DNA of 35,266 bases from Betaproteobacteria bacterium UBA2293 (GCA_002345845.1 DDWF01000274.1:280-35545), one strand, 5' to 3'. Positions 1 to 7,824 are shown, numbered from the stretch's first letter. Numbers and translations are program-made. Notes: generated by a model from the letters alone, not told the origin.

Positions 1-275
1 ACGCCCGCGCCATCCTCGGCCTGCCGGTGGACACCGCCCTGCGCGAACCCGGCGCCTCGGCCGTCATCTACGGCGCCATGGACGAAGCCGGCATCGCTTT
101 CGCAGGTATCGATGAGGCACTGGCCGTGCCGCGCAGCGACCTGCGCCTGTTCGGCAAACCGGAAGCCTTCGCCAAACGCCGTATGGGCGTCGCCGTGGCC
201 AATGGCGACAGCATCGACCAGGCCAGGGAGCGGGCCAAGCTGGCCGCTTCCCGGGTGCGGCCGGTCAAGGGCTGA
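1..275 (+). CDS. purT: Formate-dependent GAR transformylase PurT, C-terminal end (partial)
   Basis: The gene runs in from before the window. The reading frame is open from base 3 and stops at TGA 273-275, giving about 90 residues. PurT is an ATP-grasp enzyme that makes formyl-GAR from GAR, formate and ATP in purine synthesis. The visible part matches the C-terminal domain of the family: an ILGLP segment, GASAVIYG, the block [10 protein letters not shown], then [20 protein letters not shown] and a short tail. The LFGKPE and R(R/L)GVA(V/L)A segments are well-known landmarks of PurT ends. A hairpin follows the stop. A second, diverged copy of the last 93 bases sits at 808-900. The catalytic part is outside the window, so I cannot say whether the whole gene is intact. 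Confidence 0.9.
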   Translation, partial: ARAILGLPVDTALREPGASAVIYGAMDEAGIAFAGIDEALAVPRSDLRLFGKPEAFAKRRMGVAVANGDSIDQARERAKLAASRVRPVKG

Positions 276-293
276 GCGGAAAACACCAGAAAA

Positions 294-341
294 GCCGGGC
301 GGCACGGCGCCTACAGTCCGGTCTTTTCGCTGCCGCCCGGT
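294..341 (+). terminator. GC-rich hairpin downstream of purT
   Basis: Bases 295-304 and 331-340 are perfectly complementary (10 pairs, CCGGGCGGCA with TGCCGCCCGG), with a 26-base loop. It begins 19 bases after the purT stop. No T run follows, so it is not a classical intrinsic terminator. It may still end or stabilise the purT transcript. Confidence 0.4.
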
Positions 342-366
342 ACCTCAGTAAGGCGCCGGCGGCCCT

Positions 367-409
367 TACCTTTGGTCCAATAGACCGGCCGGTGTGAGGC
401 AGGTAACTT
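367..409 (+). promoter_or_regulatory. Shared operator/promoter, site A (before SHOCT lipoprotein)
   Basis: TACCTTTGGTCCAATAG at 367-383 is followed by TAACTT at 404-409. It is a variant of the motif seen at six other operon heads: the central AAA is TTT on this strand, and the spacing to the -10-like hexamer is one base longer. A start point near 415 would leave a leader of about 40 bases before the ATG at 457. It is the weakest of the seven sites. Confidence 0.5.
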
Positions 410-456
410 TTCTCCTAATTTCGTGCTGTTATTTATTGAAGCCAATGAGGGTCAAA

Positions 457-660
457 ATGCTTATTCGTTCCTGCCTGATTGCTGCCGTTACCTGCCTCAC
501 CTTGTCCTTGAGCGCCTGCGGCGGCGCCGATGTGAAAAGTGAAATCACGACGACGACCAAGGGCGAGCAACTGCTCGACCTGAAAAAGGCTTACGAGGCG
601 GGTGCCTTGTCGCAGTCGGAATACGAGTCCGAGCGCAAGAAAATTCTCAACGCCAAATAA
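457..660 (+). CDS. Small SHOCT-domain lipoprotein
   Basis: 67 residues. The N terminus is a lipoprotein signal: charged start, hydrophobic run, then lipobox LSAC with the lipidated Cys at position 21. Residues about 36-65 (EQLLDLKKAYEAGALSQSEYE) form a SHOCT domain, the short helical hairpin found at protein ends. In this family it is thought to be an interaction module, and no enzymatic role is known. I chose ATG 457 because GAGG lies about 6 bases upstream; ATG 445 in the same frame would add four residues. The gene stands alone between purT and the purT-tail remnant, and has its own site-A promoter. Whether it is retained in the inner membrane or sorted outward cannot be told; the residue after Cys is Gly. 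Confidence 0.8.
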   Translation: MLIRSCLIAAVTCLTLSLSACGGADVKSEITTTTKGEQLLDLKKAYEAGALSQSEYESERKKILNAK

Positions 661-668
661 GCACGATC

Positions 669-734
669 CGGCTTGATGCCTGCCGCCATCAGTCAAAGCG
701 CCTCGCCCCGGCGTGGGTGATGGCCGGCAAGCCG
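669..734 (+). terminator. Nested stem-loop after the SHOCT gene
   Basis: Three nested pairings start 8 bases after the stop at 660. CGGCTTG 669-675 pairs with CAAGCCG 728-734. CCG+CCATCA 83-91 of the 600s (683-691) pairs with TGATGG+CGG in 718-727 with one bulged base. CGCC 699-702 pairs with GGCG 710-713. There is no U run. It could be a 3'-end structure or part of a structured RNA. Confidence 0.35.
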
Positions 735-807
735 TCTGGCAGCACCCTGCAACATTGCCGCCTCATCATCGGATGAGCTGCAGCTTCGCGGACAACGAGA
801 CGGCGCC

Positions 808-900
808 ATGGGCGTCGCCGTGGCCAACGGCGACAGCATCGAGCAGGCGCGCGAACGGGCCAGGCTGGCGGCCGCGCGGGTGCGCACCGAGCACCTATGA
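808..900 (+). pseudogene. Duplicated purT 3'-end fragment
   Basis: ATG 808 to TGA 898-900 encodes 30 residues, [20 protein letters not shown] and then a short tail. It aligns without gaps to the last 93 bases of purT (183-275): by hand 72 of 93 bases match, and 23 of the first 26 residues. Differences are mostly third-base or conservative changes until the last five codons, which are unrelated. Weak similarity continues upstream to about 786, but out of frame, so this is a remnant and not a gene. The rest of the 661-1101 gap holds the stem-loop 669-734 and promoter site B, and otherwise nothing I recognise. There is no good ribosome binding site. Confidence 0.75.
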
Positions 901-922
901 ACCGGCCAGGCGCCCCCGGTTA

Positions 923-964
923 GACCAAAGGCTAATAGCCCGCGCCCGATCGCCTTGCTAGCCT
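923..964 (+). promoter_or_regulatory. Shared operator/promoter, site B (before DUF4105-patatin operon)
   Basis: GACCAAAGGCTAATAG at 923-938 and TAGCCT at 959-964, preceded by TGC as in an extended -10. The distance from motif start to hexamer is 36 bases, as in five other sites. The predicted start is near 971, leaving about 130 bases of leader before ATG 1102. Confidence 0.65.
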
Positions 965-1101
965 TACGCCACGATATTCCGAAGGAGCGGGGGTGGCGCA
1001 GCGGCCTTCACCCCATTCTCCGGGGATTTAAGTAACGAGCGGGGTTGCACGATGGGCGGCAAGAACAATCCGAATGGCCTGGTCAGGCGGGGTAACACAG
1101 C

Positions 1102-2133
1102 ATGACCGCCGGCATGCGCCGGCTGGCGAGCGGCCTCGGCATCGTCCTGGCCGGCCTGCTGATGCTGCTGGCCGGCGTCTGGGGCGCACTGGCCATGACC
1201 TTTGCCGGCCCCGGCGGCTATCTGGGCCAGGGCCTGGCAGGTGCCGTTGCCATCCTGACGCTCGTCGCCATTGCCGGATTGGCGACGCGCCAACGCCGCG
1301 GCCGTTCGATCGCGCTCTTCACGCTGCTGTTCGCTGCGCTGCTGCTCTGGTGGAGCGGCATCAAGCCGGCCAACGACCGCGACTGGCAGAGCGACGTGGC
1401 GGTCCTGCCGGCGGCGGAAATTGACGGCAGCCGCATCACCGTACGCAATATCCGCAATTTCGACTACCGCAGCGAAACCGACTACACGCCGGCCTATTAC
1501 GATCGCCAGTTCGATCTCGACAAGCTGTCCGGCGTGGACCTCGTCGCCGTGTACTGGATGGGTCCGGCCATCGCCCACGTCTTTCTCAGCTTCGCCTTCG
1601 CCGACGGCGAACACCTGGCGATCTCCATCGAGACGCGCAAGGAAAGGAACGAAGACTACTCGACCATCAAGGGTTTCTTCCGCCAGTACGAACTGTTCTA
1701 CGTGGTGGCCGACGAGCGCGACGTGATCCGCCTGCGCACCAATTACCGGCGCGCCCCCCCCGAGGATGTTTACGTCTATCGCGTGGGCGGCTCGCTGGAT
1801 AGTGGTCGCCGCCTGTTCCTCGAGTACATGCAGCGGATCAATGCCCTGAACGCGCAGCCGGAGTTCTACAACACGCTGACCACCAATTGCACGACCAACA
1901 TCTGGAGCAACACCCACGTCAACGACAGCCGCTTGCCGTTCAGCTGGAAGATCCTGGCCAGCGGCTACGTTCCCCAGTATCTTCACGAACAGGGCCGGCT
2001 GGCAAACAACCAGCTGCCCTTCGCCGAAATCCAGCAGCAGGCGCTGGTCAATGCCAAGGCCCGGGCCGCCGACCAGGCCCCCGACTTTTCCCGCCGTATC
2101 CGCGCCAACACGACCCCGAAGGCAAACCCATGA
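1102..2133 (+). CDS. DUF4105 (Lnb N-terminal periplasmic-like) membrane protein
   Basis: 343 residues. Three hydrophobic segments lie in the first 95 residues (about 7-35, 42-60 and 70-87). A periplasmic domain follows with the DUF4105 landmarks: ETDYTPAYYDRQFDL, the H-V-FLSF block with an invariant-looking His, ISIETRKE, and TTNCTTN with a Cys. The family is named from the N-terminal region of lacto-N-biosidase-type proteins. Its conserved His and Cys look like a cysteine-peptidase-type fold, but no activity is established and I do not assign one. The stop overlaps the start of the patatin gene by ATGA, so the two are translationally coupled. The upstream start context is AGGCGGGG. A 17-codon open frame at 1052-1105 ends across this start codon. 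Confidence 0.8.
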   Translation: MTAGMRRLASGLGIVLAGLLMLLAGVWGALAMTFAGPGGYLGQGLAGAVAILTLVAIAGLATRQRRGRSIALFTLLFAALLLWWSGIKPANDRDWQSDVAVLPAAEIDGSRITVRNIRNFDYRSETDYTPAYYDRQFDLDKLSGVDLVAVYWMGPAIAHVFLSFAFADGEHLAISIETRKERNEDYSTIKGFFRQYELFYVVADERDVIRLRTNYRRAPPEDVYVYRVGGSLDSGRRLFLEYMQRINALNAQPEFYNTLTTNCTTNIWSNTHVNDSRLPFSWKILASGYVPQYLHEQGRLANNQLPFAEIQQQALVNAKARAADQAPDFSRRIRANTTPKANP

Positions 2134-4385
2134 AACGACTGCCGCCCCGCTTCGCCCGCACGGGCCTTTTGACCCTGGCCGCCGGCTTGCTGTCCGGCTG
2201 GCTGCTGGCCGCGCCAAGCGCCGCCGCAGAGAAGGATGGCCCGCCAACCGCCAAGGCCCGGCCGAAGATCTGCCTGGTGCTCTCCGGCGGCGGCGCCCGC
2301 GGCGCCGCCCACGTTGGCGTACTCAAGGTGCTGGAAGAATATCGCGTGCCGATCGACTGCATTGCCGGCACCAGCATGGGCTCGCTGGTCGGCGCCGCCT
2401 ACGCCAGCGGCATGTCGGTAACGGAAATGGAAGAAACCCTGAAGGGCATCTCCTCCGAACTGCTGTTCAAGGAAAAACCGCCGCGCCAGGAGCTGGCGAT
2501 GCGCCGCAAGCAGGACGACTACAACATCTTCTTCGGGCCGGAACTCGGCGTGCGCGACGGCAGCGTCACTTTCGGCAAGGGCATCGTCACCGGCGTCCAG
2601 CTCGAGTCGGTGTTGCGCCAGCTGTCCAGAGTCAAGGGTTATCACGACTTCGACCGCCTGCCGATTCCCTTCCGTGCTGTGGCCACCGACCTGGTCACCG
2701 GCAAGGCCGTCGTCTTCAAGGAAGGCGAGCTGGCCAACGTCATGCGCGCCTCGATGTCGGTTCCCGGCGCCGTCGCCCCGGCCGAATTCGGCGGCATGAT
2801 CCTGGTCGACGGCATGCTCACCGGCAACCTGCCGGTGGAGTCGGCGCAGGCCATGGGCGCCGACATCATCATCGCCGTCAACGTCGGCACGCCGCTGCTC
2901 AAGCGTGAGGAACTCGGCGGCATCCTCGGCGTTTCCAACCAGATGCTGAGCATCCTGACCGAACAGAACGTGCAGGTCTCGCTGGCCAAAATGAAACCGA
3001 CCGACATCCTGATCTCGCCGGAGCTAGGCGATTTCTCCACAGGCGATTTCGATCACCTGACCCAGATCGCGCCGCTCGGCGAAACGGCGGCACGCAAGGT
3101 GGCCGAGCAACTCTCCCGCCTGTCCATCCCGCCGGCCCAGTACGCGGCCGTGCGCGCCCTCCAGACCGTCGTCGTCGAACCCGACCTGCAACCCGTCGAC
3201 GAAATCCGCTTCGTCGACCTGAAGCGGGTCAATCCGGTGGCGGCGCAGAACGTCATGGAAACCGAGACCGGCAAACCCCTCGACCAGCCGACGCTGGACA
3301 AGGACATGCGGCGCCTCTACGGGACCGGCGACTTCGAGCACGTCAACTACCGCTTCCTCGAGGAACCCGGCCGGCGCGTACTGGCCGTCGATGCTGTGGA
3401 AAAATCCTGGGGCCCCGACTATCTGCGTTTCGGCCTCGGACTGTCGAGCGACTTCAGCGGCGACGCCTACTTCAATATCCTGGGCAGCTACCGCCGGACC
3501 TGGCTCAACGCGCTTGGCGCCGAATGGCGGACCGACCTGCAGATCGGCCGCACCAGCAGCCTGAAAACCGAGTTCTACCAGCCGGTGAATGCGCGCGGCT
3601 CGCTCTTCATCGCCCCGAACGCCTCGCTGGAACGGCGCTCGACCTCGCTCTTCGACGGTGATCATCGCCTTGCCCGCTACCAGGCCACCTCCCTGCAGGC
3701 CGGGGTCGACATCGGCGGCCGCCTGTCGCGCTACGGTGAACTGCGCCTCGGCCTGGTCGGCGGAACCATGAAGCCGGAACTCGACACCGGTCCGCTGAGC
3801 CTGAAGCCGGTCGAATCCTCGGTCACCCTGGGCGCCTACCGCCTGCGCCTGGTCCTCGACCAGCTCGACAGCACGCACTTCCCGCGCTACGGCTGGCGCG
3901 GCGGCGCCAACGTCTACGCCTCGCGCGATTCCCTTGGCGCCGACCGTGAATATACCAAGTGGGATGCCGAAGCCATCGGCGTTTACTCGCTCGGCAACCA
4001 TACCTTCAATCTTTCCCTGAAGGCCGGCGGTAAAACCGGCTCCGGCAGCCTGCCCTATTACGACATGTTCCAGTGGGGCGGTTTCCTGCAACAATCCGGT
4101 TATGCCACCGGGCAACTGCTCGGCGACAGCCTGCGCTACGCCCGCCTGATGTACTACCATCGCATCCTCGCCGGGAGCATGCTCGAAGGCGCCTACGGCG
4201 GCATCTCGCTGGAAGTCGGCAAGGTCGGCAACAATCCGCTGATCACCGGCGCTCCCGAGGACGTGCTGCGCTCGGGCAGCGTCTTCATTGCCGCCGACAC
4301 GCCAATCGGCGCCGCCTATCTCGGCTATGGCCGGGCAGCCGACGGCAACGATAACGCCTACTTCTTCCTCGGCCGGCCGTTCTAG
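2130..4385 (+). CDS. PlpD-like patatin phospholipase autotransporter (type Vd)
   Basis: 751 residues. A signal peptide spans about 1-33. The patatin domain covers roughly 46-240: the oxyanion loop GGGARG at 53-58, nucleophile Ser82 in GTSMG, and catalytic Asp227 in the DG motif. A POTRA-like stretch follows at about 350-430 (VDEIRFVDLKRVNP). A C-terminal beta-barrel with many short amphipathic strands ends in the aromatic LGRPF, which fits outer-membrane insertion by the BAM complex. This order and length match PlpD of Pseudomonas aeruginosa, in which the barrel exports a patatin lipase (phospholipase A1 activity on membrane lipids) to the surface. Start ATG 2130 overlaps the DUF4105 stop. 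A response regulator follows 2 bases after the stop. Surface release here is inferred from the family. Confidence 0.9.
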   Translation: MKRLPPRFARTGLLTLAAGLLSGWLLAAPSAAAEKDGPPTAKARPKICLVLSGGGARGAAHVGVLKVLEEYRVPIDCIAGTSMGSLVGAAYASGMSVTEMEETLKGISSELLFKEKPPRQELAMRRKQDDYNIFFGPELGVRDGSVTFGKGIVTGVQLESVLRQLSRVKGYHDFDRLPIPFRAVATDLVTGKAVVFKEGELANVMRASMSVPGAVAPAEFGGMILVDGMLTGNLPVESAQAMGADIIIAVNVGTPLLKREELGGILGVSNQMLSILTEQNVQVSLAKMKPTDILISPELGDFSTGDFDHLTQIAPLGETAARKVAEQLSRLSIPPAQYAAVRALQTVVVEPDLQPVDEIRFVDLKRVNPVAAQNVMETETGKPLDQPTLDKDMRRLYGTGDFEHVNYRFLEEPGRRVLAVDAVEKSWGPDYLRFGLGLSSDFSGDAYFNILGSYRRTWLNALGAEWRTDLQIGRTSSLKTEFYQPVNARGSLFIAPNASLERRSTSLFDGDHRLARYQATSLQAGVDIGGRLSRYGELRLGLVGGTMKPELDTGPLSLKPVESSVTLGAYRLRLVLDQLDSTHFPRYGWRGGANVYASRDSLGADREYTKWDAEAIGVYSLGNHTFNLSLKAGGKTGSGSLPYYDMFQWGGFLQQSGYATGQLLGDSLRYARLMYYHRILAGSMLEGAYGGISLEVGKVGNNPLITGAPEDVLRSGSVFIAADTPIGAAYLGYGRAADGNDNAYFFLGRPF

Positions 4386-4387
4386 TC

Positions 4388-5053
4388 ATGGAAGCAAGTA
4401 ATCCGGAAACCTCCGCTCCGACGATCTTCGTCATCGACGACGACGATGGCGTGCGTACCGGCCTGTCACGGCTCTTGCGGGCCGCCGGTTGGCAGGTCGG
4501 AGCCTTCGCTTCGGCCGACGCTTTCCTCAATCGACCGGCCTACGTCGGGACCGGCTGCGTGCTCCTCGATGTCGACATGCCCGAGATCAACGGACCTCGC
4601 CTGCAAGAAATGATGCTAGAACGCGACATCGACCTGCCGGTTGTCTTTCTCACCGGCAAGGGCGACGTGCCGACGAGCGTCCAGGCGATGAAGCGCGGGG
4701 CCGTCGACTTTCTGCTCAAGCCGGTCGAGAACAAGGCGTTGTTCGCCGCCATCGACATGGCGCTGCAGCGCCATGTCAGCCGTCAGGCGCATCGGCTGGA
4801 ACAGCATGGCATCACCACACGCCTCGACCGCCTTTCCGCCCGCGAACGCGAGGTCATGGACCTGGTCGTGCTCGGCCGACTGAACAAACAGATCGCCGCC
4901 GAATTGGGCATTGCCGAAAAGACCGTCAAGGTTCATCGCGGGCGGGTCATGGAAAAGATGGAGGTGCGCTCCGTCGCTGCGCTGGTGCACCTGCTGGAGC
5001 GCGCCGACGACAGAGCAGCAACCAGCGACGGCGAGTCGCCCGTGCGGCGTTAG
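4388..5053 (+). CDS. FixJ/NarL-type response regulator (RR1)
   Basis: 221 residues. The receiver domain spans about 12-125: acidic cluster DDDD at 17-20, phosphoacceptor Asp61 in LLDVDMP, Thr in FLTGKGD, and the conserved Lys in LLKPVE. The LuxR-type helix-turn-helix (about 148-205) contains LSAREREVMDLV, LNKQIAAELGIAEKTVKVHR. It is typical of the FixJ/StyR/TodT subfamily, transcription activators partnered with PAS-containing kinases. It is closely similar in plan to RR2 (29021-29689), including the LNKQ.AAELG.(A/V)EKT(V/I)KVHR recognition region, so both may bind related DNA. It is the third gene of the DUF4105-patatin operon, 2 bases after the patatin stop, rather than beside a kinase. The operon has site B at its head, so RR1 may control its own synthesis. 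Confidence 0.93.
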   Translation: MEASNPETSAPTIFVIDDDDGVRTGLSRLLRAAGWQVGAFASADAFLNRPAYVGTGCVLLDVDMPEINGPRLQEMMLERDIDLPVVFLTGKGDVPTSVQAMKRGAVDFLLKPVENKALFAAIDMALQRHVSRQAHRLEQHGITTRLDRLSAREREVMDLVVLGRLNKQIAAELGIAEKTVKVHRGRVMEKMEVRSVAALVHLLERADDRAATSDGESPVRR

Positions 5054-5098
5054 CCTCCTACAAGAAGCCGGGCAACGGCATCAGGCCGCAACCAATAA

Positions 5099-5140
5099 GA
5101 CCAAGAGGCAATTACCGGCTGTCGCCGGCCTGACTACCAT
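5099..5140 (+). promoter_or_regulatory. Shared operator/promoter, site C (before peptide-RR-kinase operon)
   Basis: GACCAAGAGGCAATTA at 5099-5114 and TACCAT at 5135-5140, with the same 36-base offset. The predicted start is near 5147. The leader to ATG 5172 would be about 25 bases with GGAG in place, which supports the short gene at 5172 as real. Confidence 0.65.
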
Positions 5141-5171
5141 CGGCATTGCCTGACCCAATGGAGAACTCAGC

Positions 5172-5333
5172 ATGCGACATTCCGGCAGCATCGTCCTTGG
5201 CCTGGCCCCGCTCGTGGCAATCAGTGCCGGCAGCATCACCGACGATGCCGCCGACGGCCCGCTAGCCGACCACCGTCGCAGCAAGAAGCCGCTGTTCGGA
5301 GACATTGGCGTGGCCTACATCTGGTGGCACTGA
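5172..5333 (+). CDS. 53-residue exported peptide at the head of a kinase operon
   Basis: ATG 5172 to TGA 5331-5333. GGAG at 5160-5163 lies 8 bases upstream, and promoter site C sits just before it. The first 20 residues (MRHSGSIVLGLAPLVAISAG) look like a weak signal peptide or a membrane segment. The rest is short and charged (DDAADG, HRRSKK), ending in DIGVAYIWWH. I recognise no family. It precedes the receiver-only regulator by 39 bases and the kinase operon beyond it. An exported accessory or signal peptide for the kinase is possible but unsupported by homology. The alternative is a chance frame, which the ribosome site and promoter spacing argue against. Confidence 0.55.
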   Translation: MRHSGSIVLGLAPLVAISAGSITDDAADGPLADHRRSKKPLFGDIGVAYIWWH

Positions 5334-5372
5334 TTCCCGATGATTGATCAGCGATCCGGCAGGAGACCAGGC

Positions 5373-5762
5373 ATGCGCGATGCTTCGACAGCCCTGAGCA
5401 TTCACATCGTCGACGACGATGCGCTGGTCCGCAGCGGTCTGGCCCGACTGATGCGTTCCGCCGGCCACTCGCCGCTGACCTTCGAGGACGGCGAGTCCCT
5501 GCTCGCGCACCTGCATCAGTCGCCCCCAGACTGCGTCTTGCTCGACATCACCTTGTCCGGCATGACCGGCATCAAGCTGCAGGAACAACTCCGGGCGCTG
5601 GTCGCCAATGTTCCCGTCATTGCCGTATCGGCCAGCGACGACGAGGAAACCGTTCGCCTGGCCCGGCAACTGGGCGTGCGCTTCTTCTTTCACAAACCCG
5701 TCGACGGCCTGGCGCTGCTTGACGCAATCAAGTGGGTCACCGGAGGCTCCGGCGCCCGCTGA
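5373..5762 (+). CDS. Receiver-only response regulator (sdRR1)
   Basis: 129 residues, with a single receiver domain and no output domain. Acidic residues are Asp14-16, the phosphoacceptor is Asp58 (VLLDITLSGMTG), Ser follows in AVSASDDE, and Lys in FFHKPVDG. The usual Met-Pro after the phosphoacceptor is replaced by LSG, which is uncommon. ATG 5373 is preferred because AGGAGA lies 8 bases upstream; ATG 5340 in frame would add 11 residues without such a site. Single-domain receivers serve as phosphate sinks or as intermediates in phosphorelays. It stands directly before kinase HK1, and a second receiver-only gene (29798) heads another operon of the same putative regulon. Confidence 0.88.
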   Translation: MRDASTALSIHIVDDDALVRSGLARLMRSAGHSPLTFEDGESLLAHLHQSPPDCVLLDITLSGMTGIKLQEQLRALVANVPVIAVSASDDEETVRLARQLGVRFFFHKPVDGLALLDAIKWVTGGSGAR

Positions 5763-5819
5763 ACAAGCTCCGGCTTGGTGGATATGCCGCTTGGCGTTAA
5801 ATTCGGACGCATGTCAGGC

Positions 5820-7661
5820 ATGAACTTGATCAACGCACTCTGGCCGATGATGGCGGCCACCAGCCTAACGCTGGCCATCATCTTTTTCTTCATCTGGATT
5901 CGCCTCCGCTCGCAGCGCGACTACCTGGCCTTTTGCGTGTTCGCGATCTGCGTCTGGTTCTGCACACTGTGCGAATGGTTGATGATGCGTTCCACCACCC
6001 CACAGCAATATGGCGACACCTTGCGCTGGATGATGCTGGCGGTTGCGGTGGGCGAAATCAGCCTGGCAGCTTTCATTCGCTGGCACCTGCATGCCGGCCG
6101 GGGCTGGCTGTTCTGGTCCATCTGCGCACTGCGCCTGCTCGGCATACCCATCAATTTCCTCTCCGGCGCGAACGTCGTTTACTCGGAAATCACGGCGCTC
6201 CAGCAGATCAGCACTTTCAGCGGTGACAGCATTGCCTTTCCGGTCGGAGTACCGGGCCCCTTCCACTGGCTGATAAACAACCTGTCGGATGTGCTTCTGA
6301 TCATTTTCCTGATCGACGCCACCTATTCCGCGGCGGGCTCGGAAAATCGGCTGGCACGGCGGCGCGCATTGCTCGTGGGCGGCGGCATCAGCCTGTTCTT
6401 CCTGATGGCGGCGGGCCATGCCACCCTTCTCCACGCGGGACTCGCCCCCCCGCCCTATCTCATCAGTGTCAGCTTCCTCGGCATCGTCCTCGTGATGTCC
6501 TACCAGCTGGGCTTCGATGTCTTCCGTTCCGTGCAACTGGCCGTCGAGTTGCGCGAAAGCGAGCAGCGCATGGATCTGGCCGTCGATGCCGCCCACCTCG
6601 GACTCTGGGAATGGGACATCAAGCGTGACGTTTTCTGGGCCAACGACACCGGATACGCGATGTTTTCCTTCCTCCCAGCCGAGCGCATCGACTTCGGCAT
6701 GTTCAGCCAGCGCGTGCATCCGGACGAGAGGGCGGCCGTTACCGCCGCCGTCACTGAAGCCATCGAAAAGAACCACCGTTACGAGAAGGAATACCGCGTC
6801 GTTCTGCCCTCCGGCGAAACCCGCTGGATGCAAGCCTGGGGCAGGGTCGAACGCGGCGCTGCCAAAGAACCCGTCAAGTTGTTGGGCGTGGTTGTCGATG
6901 TCACGGAGCGCAAGCTGGCCGAGCGGCGAAGCCTGGACATGGAAAGACTGGCCAACCGTCAGCGCGACGAACTGGCGCATCTGTCGCGTGTCGCCATGCT
7001 CGGCGAGTTGTCCGGCGCCCTCGCCCACGAACTGAACCAGCCACTGACCTCGATCCTCAGCAACGCCCAGGCAGCCCAACTGTTCATCGCCCGCGGCGTG
7101 GTCACCGCCGAGGAAATCGGCCCGATCCTCAACGACATCGTCGAAGCCGACCGCCGCGCCGGCGACATCATCCGGCGCCTGCGACTGTTGTTGAAAAAAG
7201 ATGAGTCGTCGCGGGAGTGGCTTGATCTCAACGAGGTGGTCCGGGAAATCCTGCGCCTGACCAACAGCGACCGCCTCTCCCGGGGCATCACGATCAAGCT
7301 CGAACTATCGCCCGATCTACCCCCGGTCTATGGCGACAAGGTGCAATTGCAGCAGGTCTTCCTGAACCTGCTGAACAACGCCTGCGATGCTACCGAGGCC
7401 ACGGATGAAAGGCCGGCGCTAACCGTTCGCACCACGCGCGAAGCCGGCGATGTCACCGTCGCCGTCGCCGACCGCGGCAGCGGGATTGCCCCCGAGAACA
7501 TCGAGCGCATCTTCGAGCCCTTCGTCACGACCAAGGCAAACGGCATGGGCCTTGGCCTGTCAATCTGCCGGACCATCATTCACGCTCATCACGGACAACT
7601 CTGGGCCGAAAACCGGCAGGACGGCGGCTCGATTTTCCATTTCCAGCTCCCCGCTGCCTGA
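5820..7661 (+). CDS. Membrane PAS histidine kinase (HK1)
   Basis: 613 residues from ATG 5820. About seven hydrophobic segments fill residues 5-215. A PAS domain with PAC tail follows (about 235-370; LGLWEWDIKRD to VVDVTERKLAERR). The dimerisation domain carries His403 in LAHELNQP. The ATPase domain has the N box LNLLNNACDA, then DRGSGIAPENIERIFEPF and GLGLSICRTI. This is the kinase type usually paired with FixJ-like regulators. The start is uncertain: ATG 5811, ATG 5784 and TTG 5775 are in frame. I chose 5820 because the protein then aligns end to end with HK2. The membrane module shares a loop with HK2 (SEIT.L.Q...F.G(D/N)), probably the sensing part. It is the last gene of the site-C operon. 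Confidence 0.93.
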   Translation: MNLINALWPMMAATSLTLAIIFFFIWIRLRSQRDYLAFCVFAICVWFCTLCEWLMMRSTTPQQYGDTLRWMMLAVAVGEISLAAFIRWHLHAGRGWLFWSICALRLLGIPINFLSGANVVYSEITALQQISTFSGDSIAFPVGVPGPFHWLINNLSDVLLIIFLIDATYSAAGSENRLARRRALLVGGGISLFFLMAAGHATLLHAGLAPPPYLISVSFLGIVLVMSYQLGFDVFRSVQLAVELRESEQRMDLAVDAAHLGLWEWDIKRDVFWANDTGYAMFSFLPAERIDFGMFSQRVHPDERAAVTAAVTEAIEKNHRYEKEYRVVLPSGETRWMQAWGRVERGAAKEPVKLLGVVVDVTERKLAERRSLDMERLANRQRDELAHLSRVAMLGELSGALAHELNQPLTSILSNAQAAQLFIARGVVTAEEIGPILNDIVEADRRAGDIIRRLRLLLKKDESSREWLDLNEVVREILRLTNSDRLSRGITIKLELSPDLPPVYGDKVQLQQVFLNLLNNACDATEATDERPALTVRTTREAGDVTVAVADRGSGIAPENIERIFEPFVTTKANGMGLGLSICRTIIHAHHGQLWAENRQDGGSIFHFQLPAA

Positions 7662-7699
7662 ACCGCGCCGGTGCCGATCGCCGCCCCTGCCGGCGGTAC

Positions 7700-7741
7700 G
7701 ACCAAGGTCTCATTTCTCCCCGCAGGCCGGGGGCATAACCT
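7700..7741 (+). promoter_or_regulatory. Shared operator/promoter, site D (before sulfatase 1)
   Basis: GACCAAGGTCTCATTT at 7700-7715 and TAACCT at 7736-7741, with the same 36-base offset. The match to the motif is poorer at positions 8-11 but the spacing is exact. The predicted start is near 7748, about 77 bases before ATG 7825. A weak 5-pair hairpin (7679-7683 with 7691-7695) sits just upstream. Confidence 0.6.
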
Positions 7742-7824
7742 TCCCTTCCAGGCTTGGATGAGTGCGGCCGCACTCCCTGGCGCACAGGTCCGCCCCGGAC
7801 TGTCTTCGACGGAAGGAGAAAAAA

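Noticed and set aside
964..2247. Minus-strand open frame of 427 codons over the DUF4105 gene
   Set aside because: Spans two real plus-strand genes and the intergenic gap; composition is that of a shadow frame.
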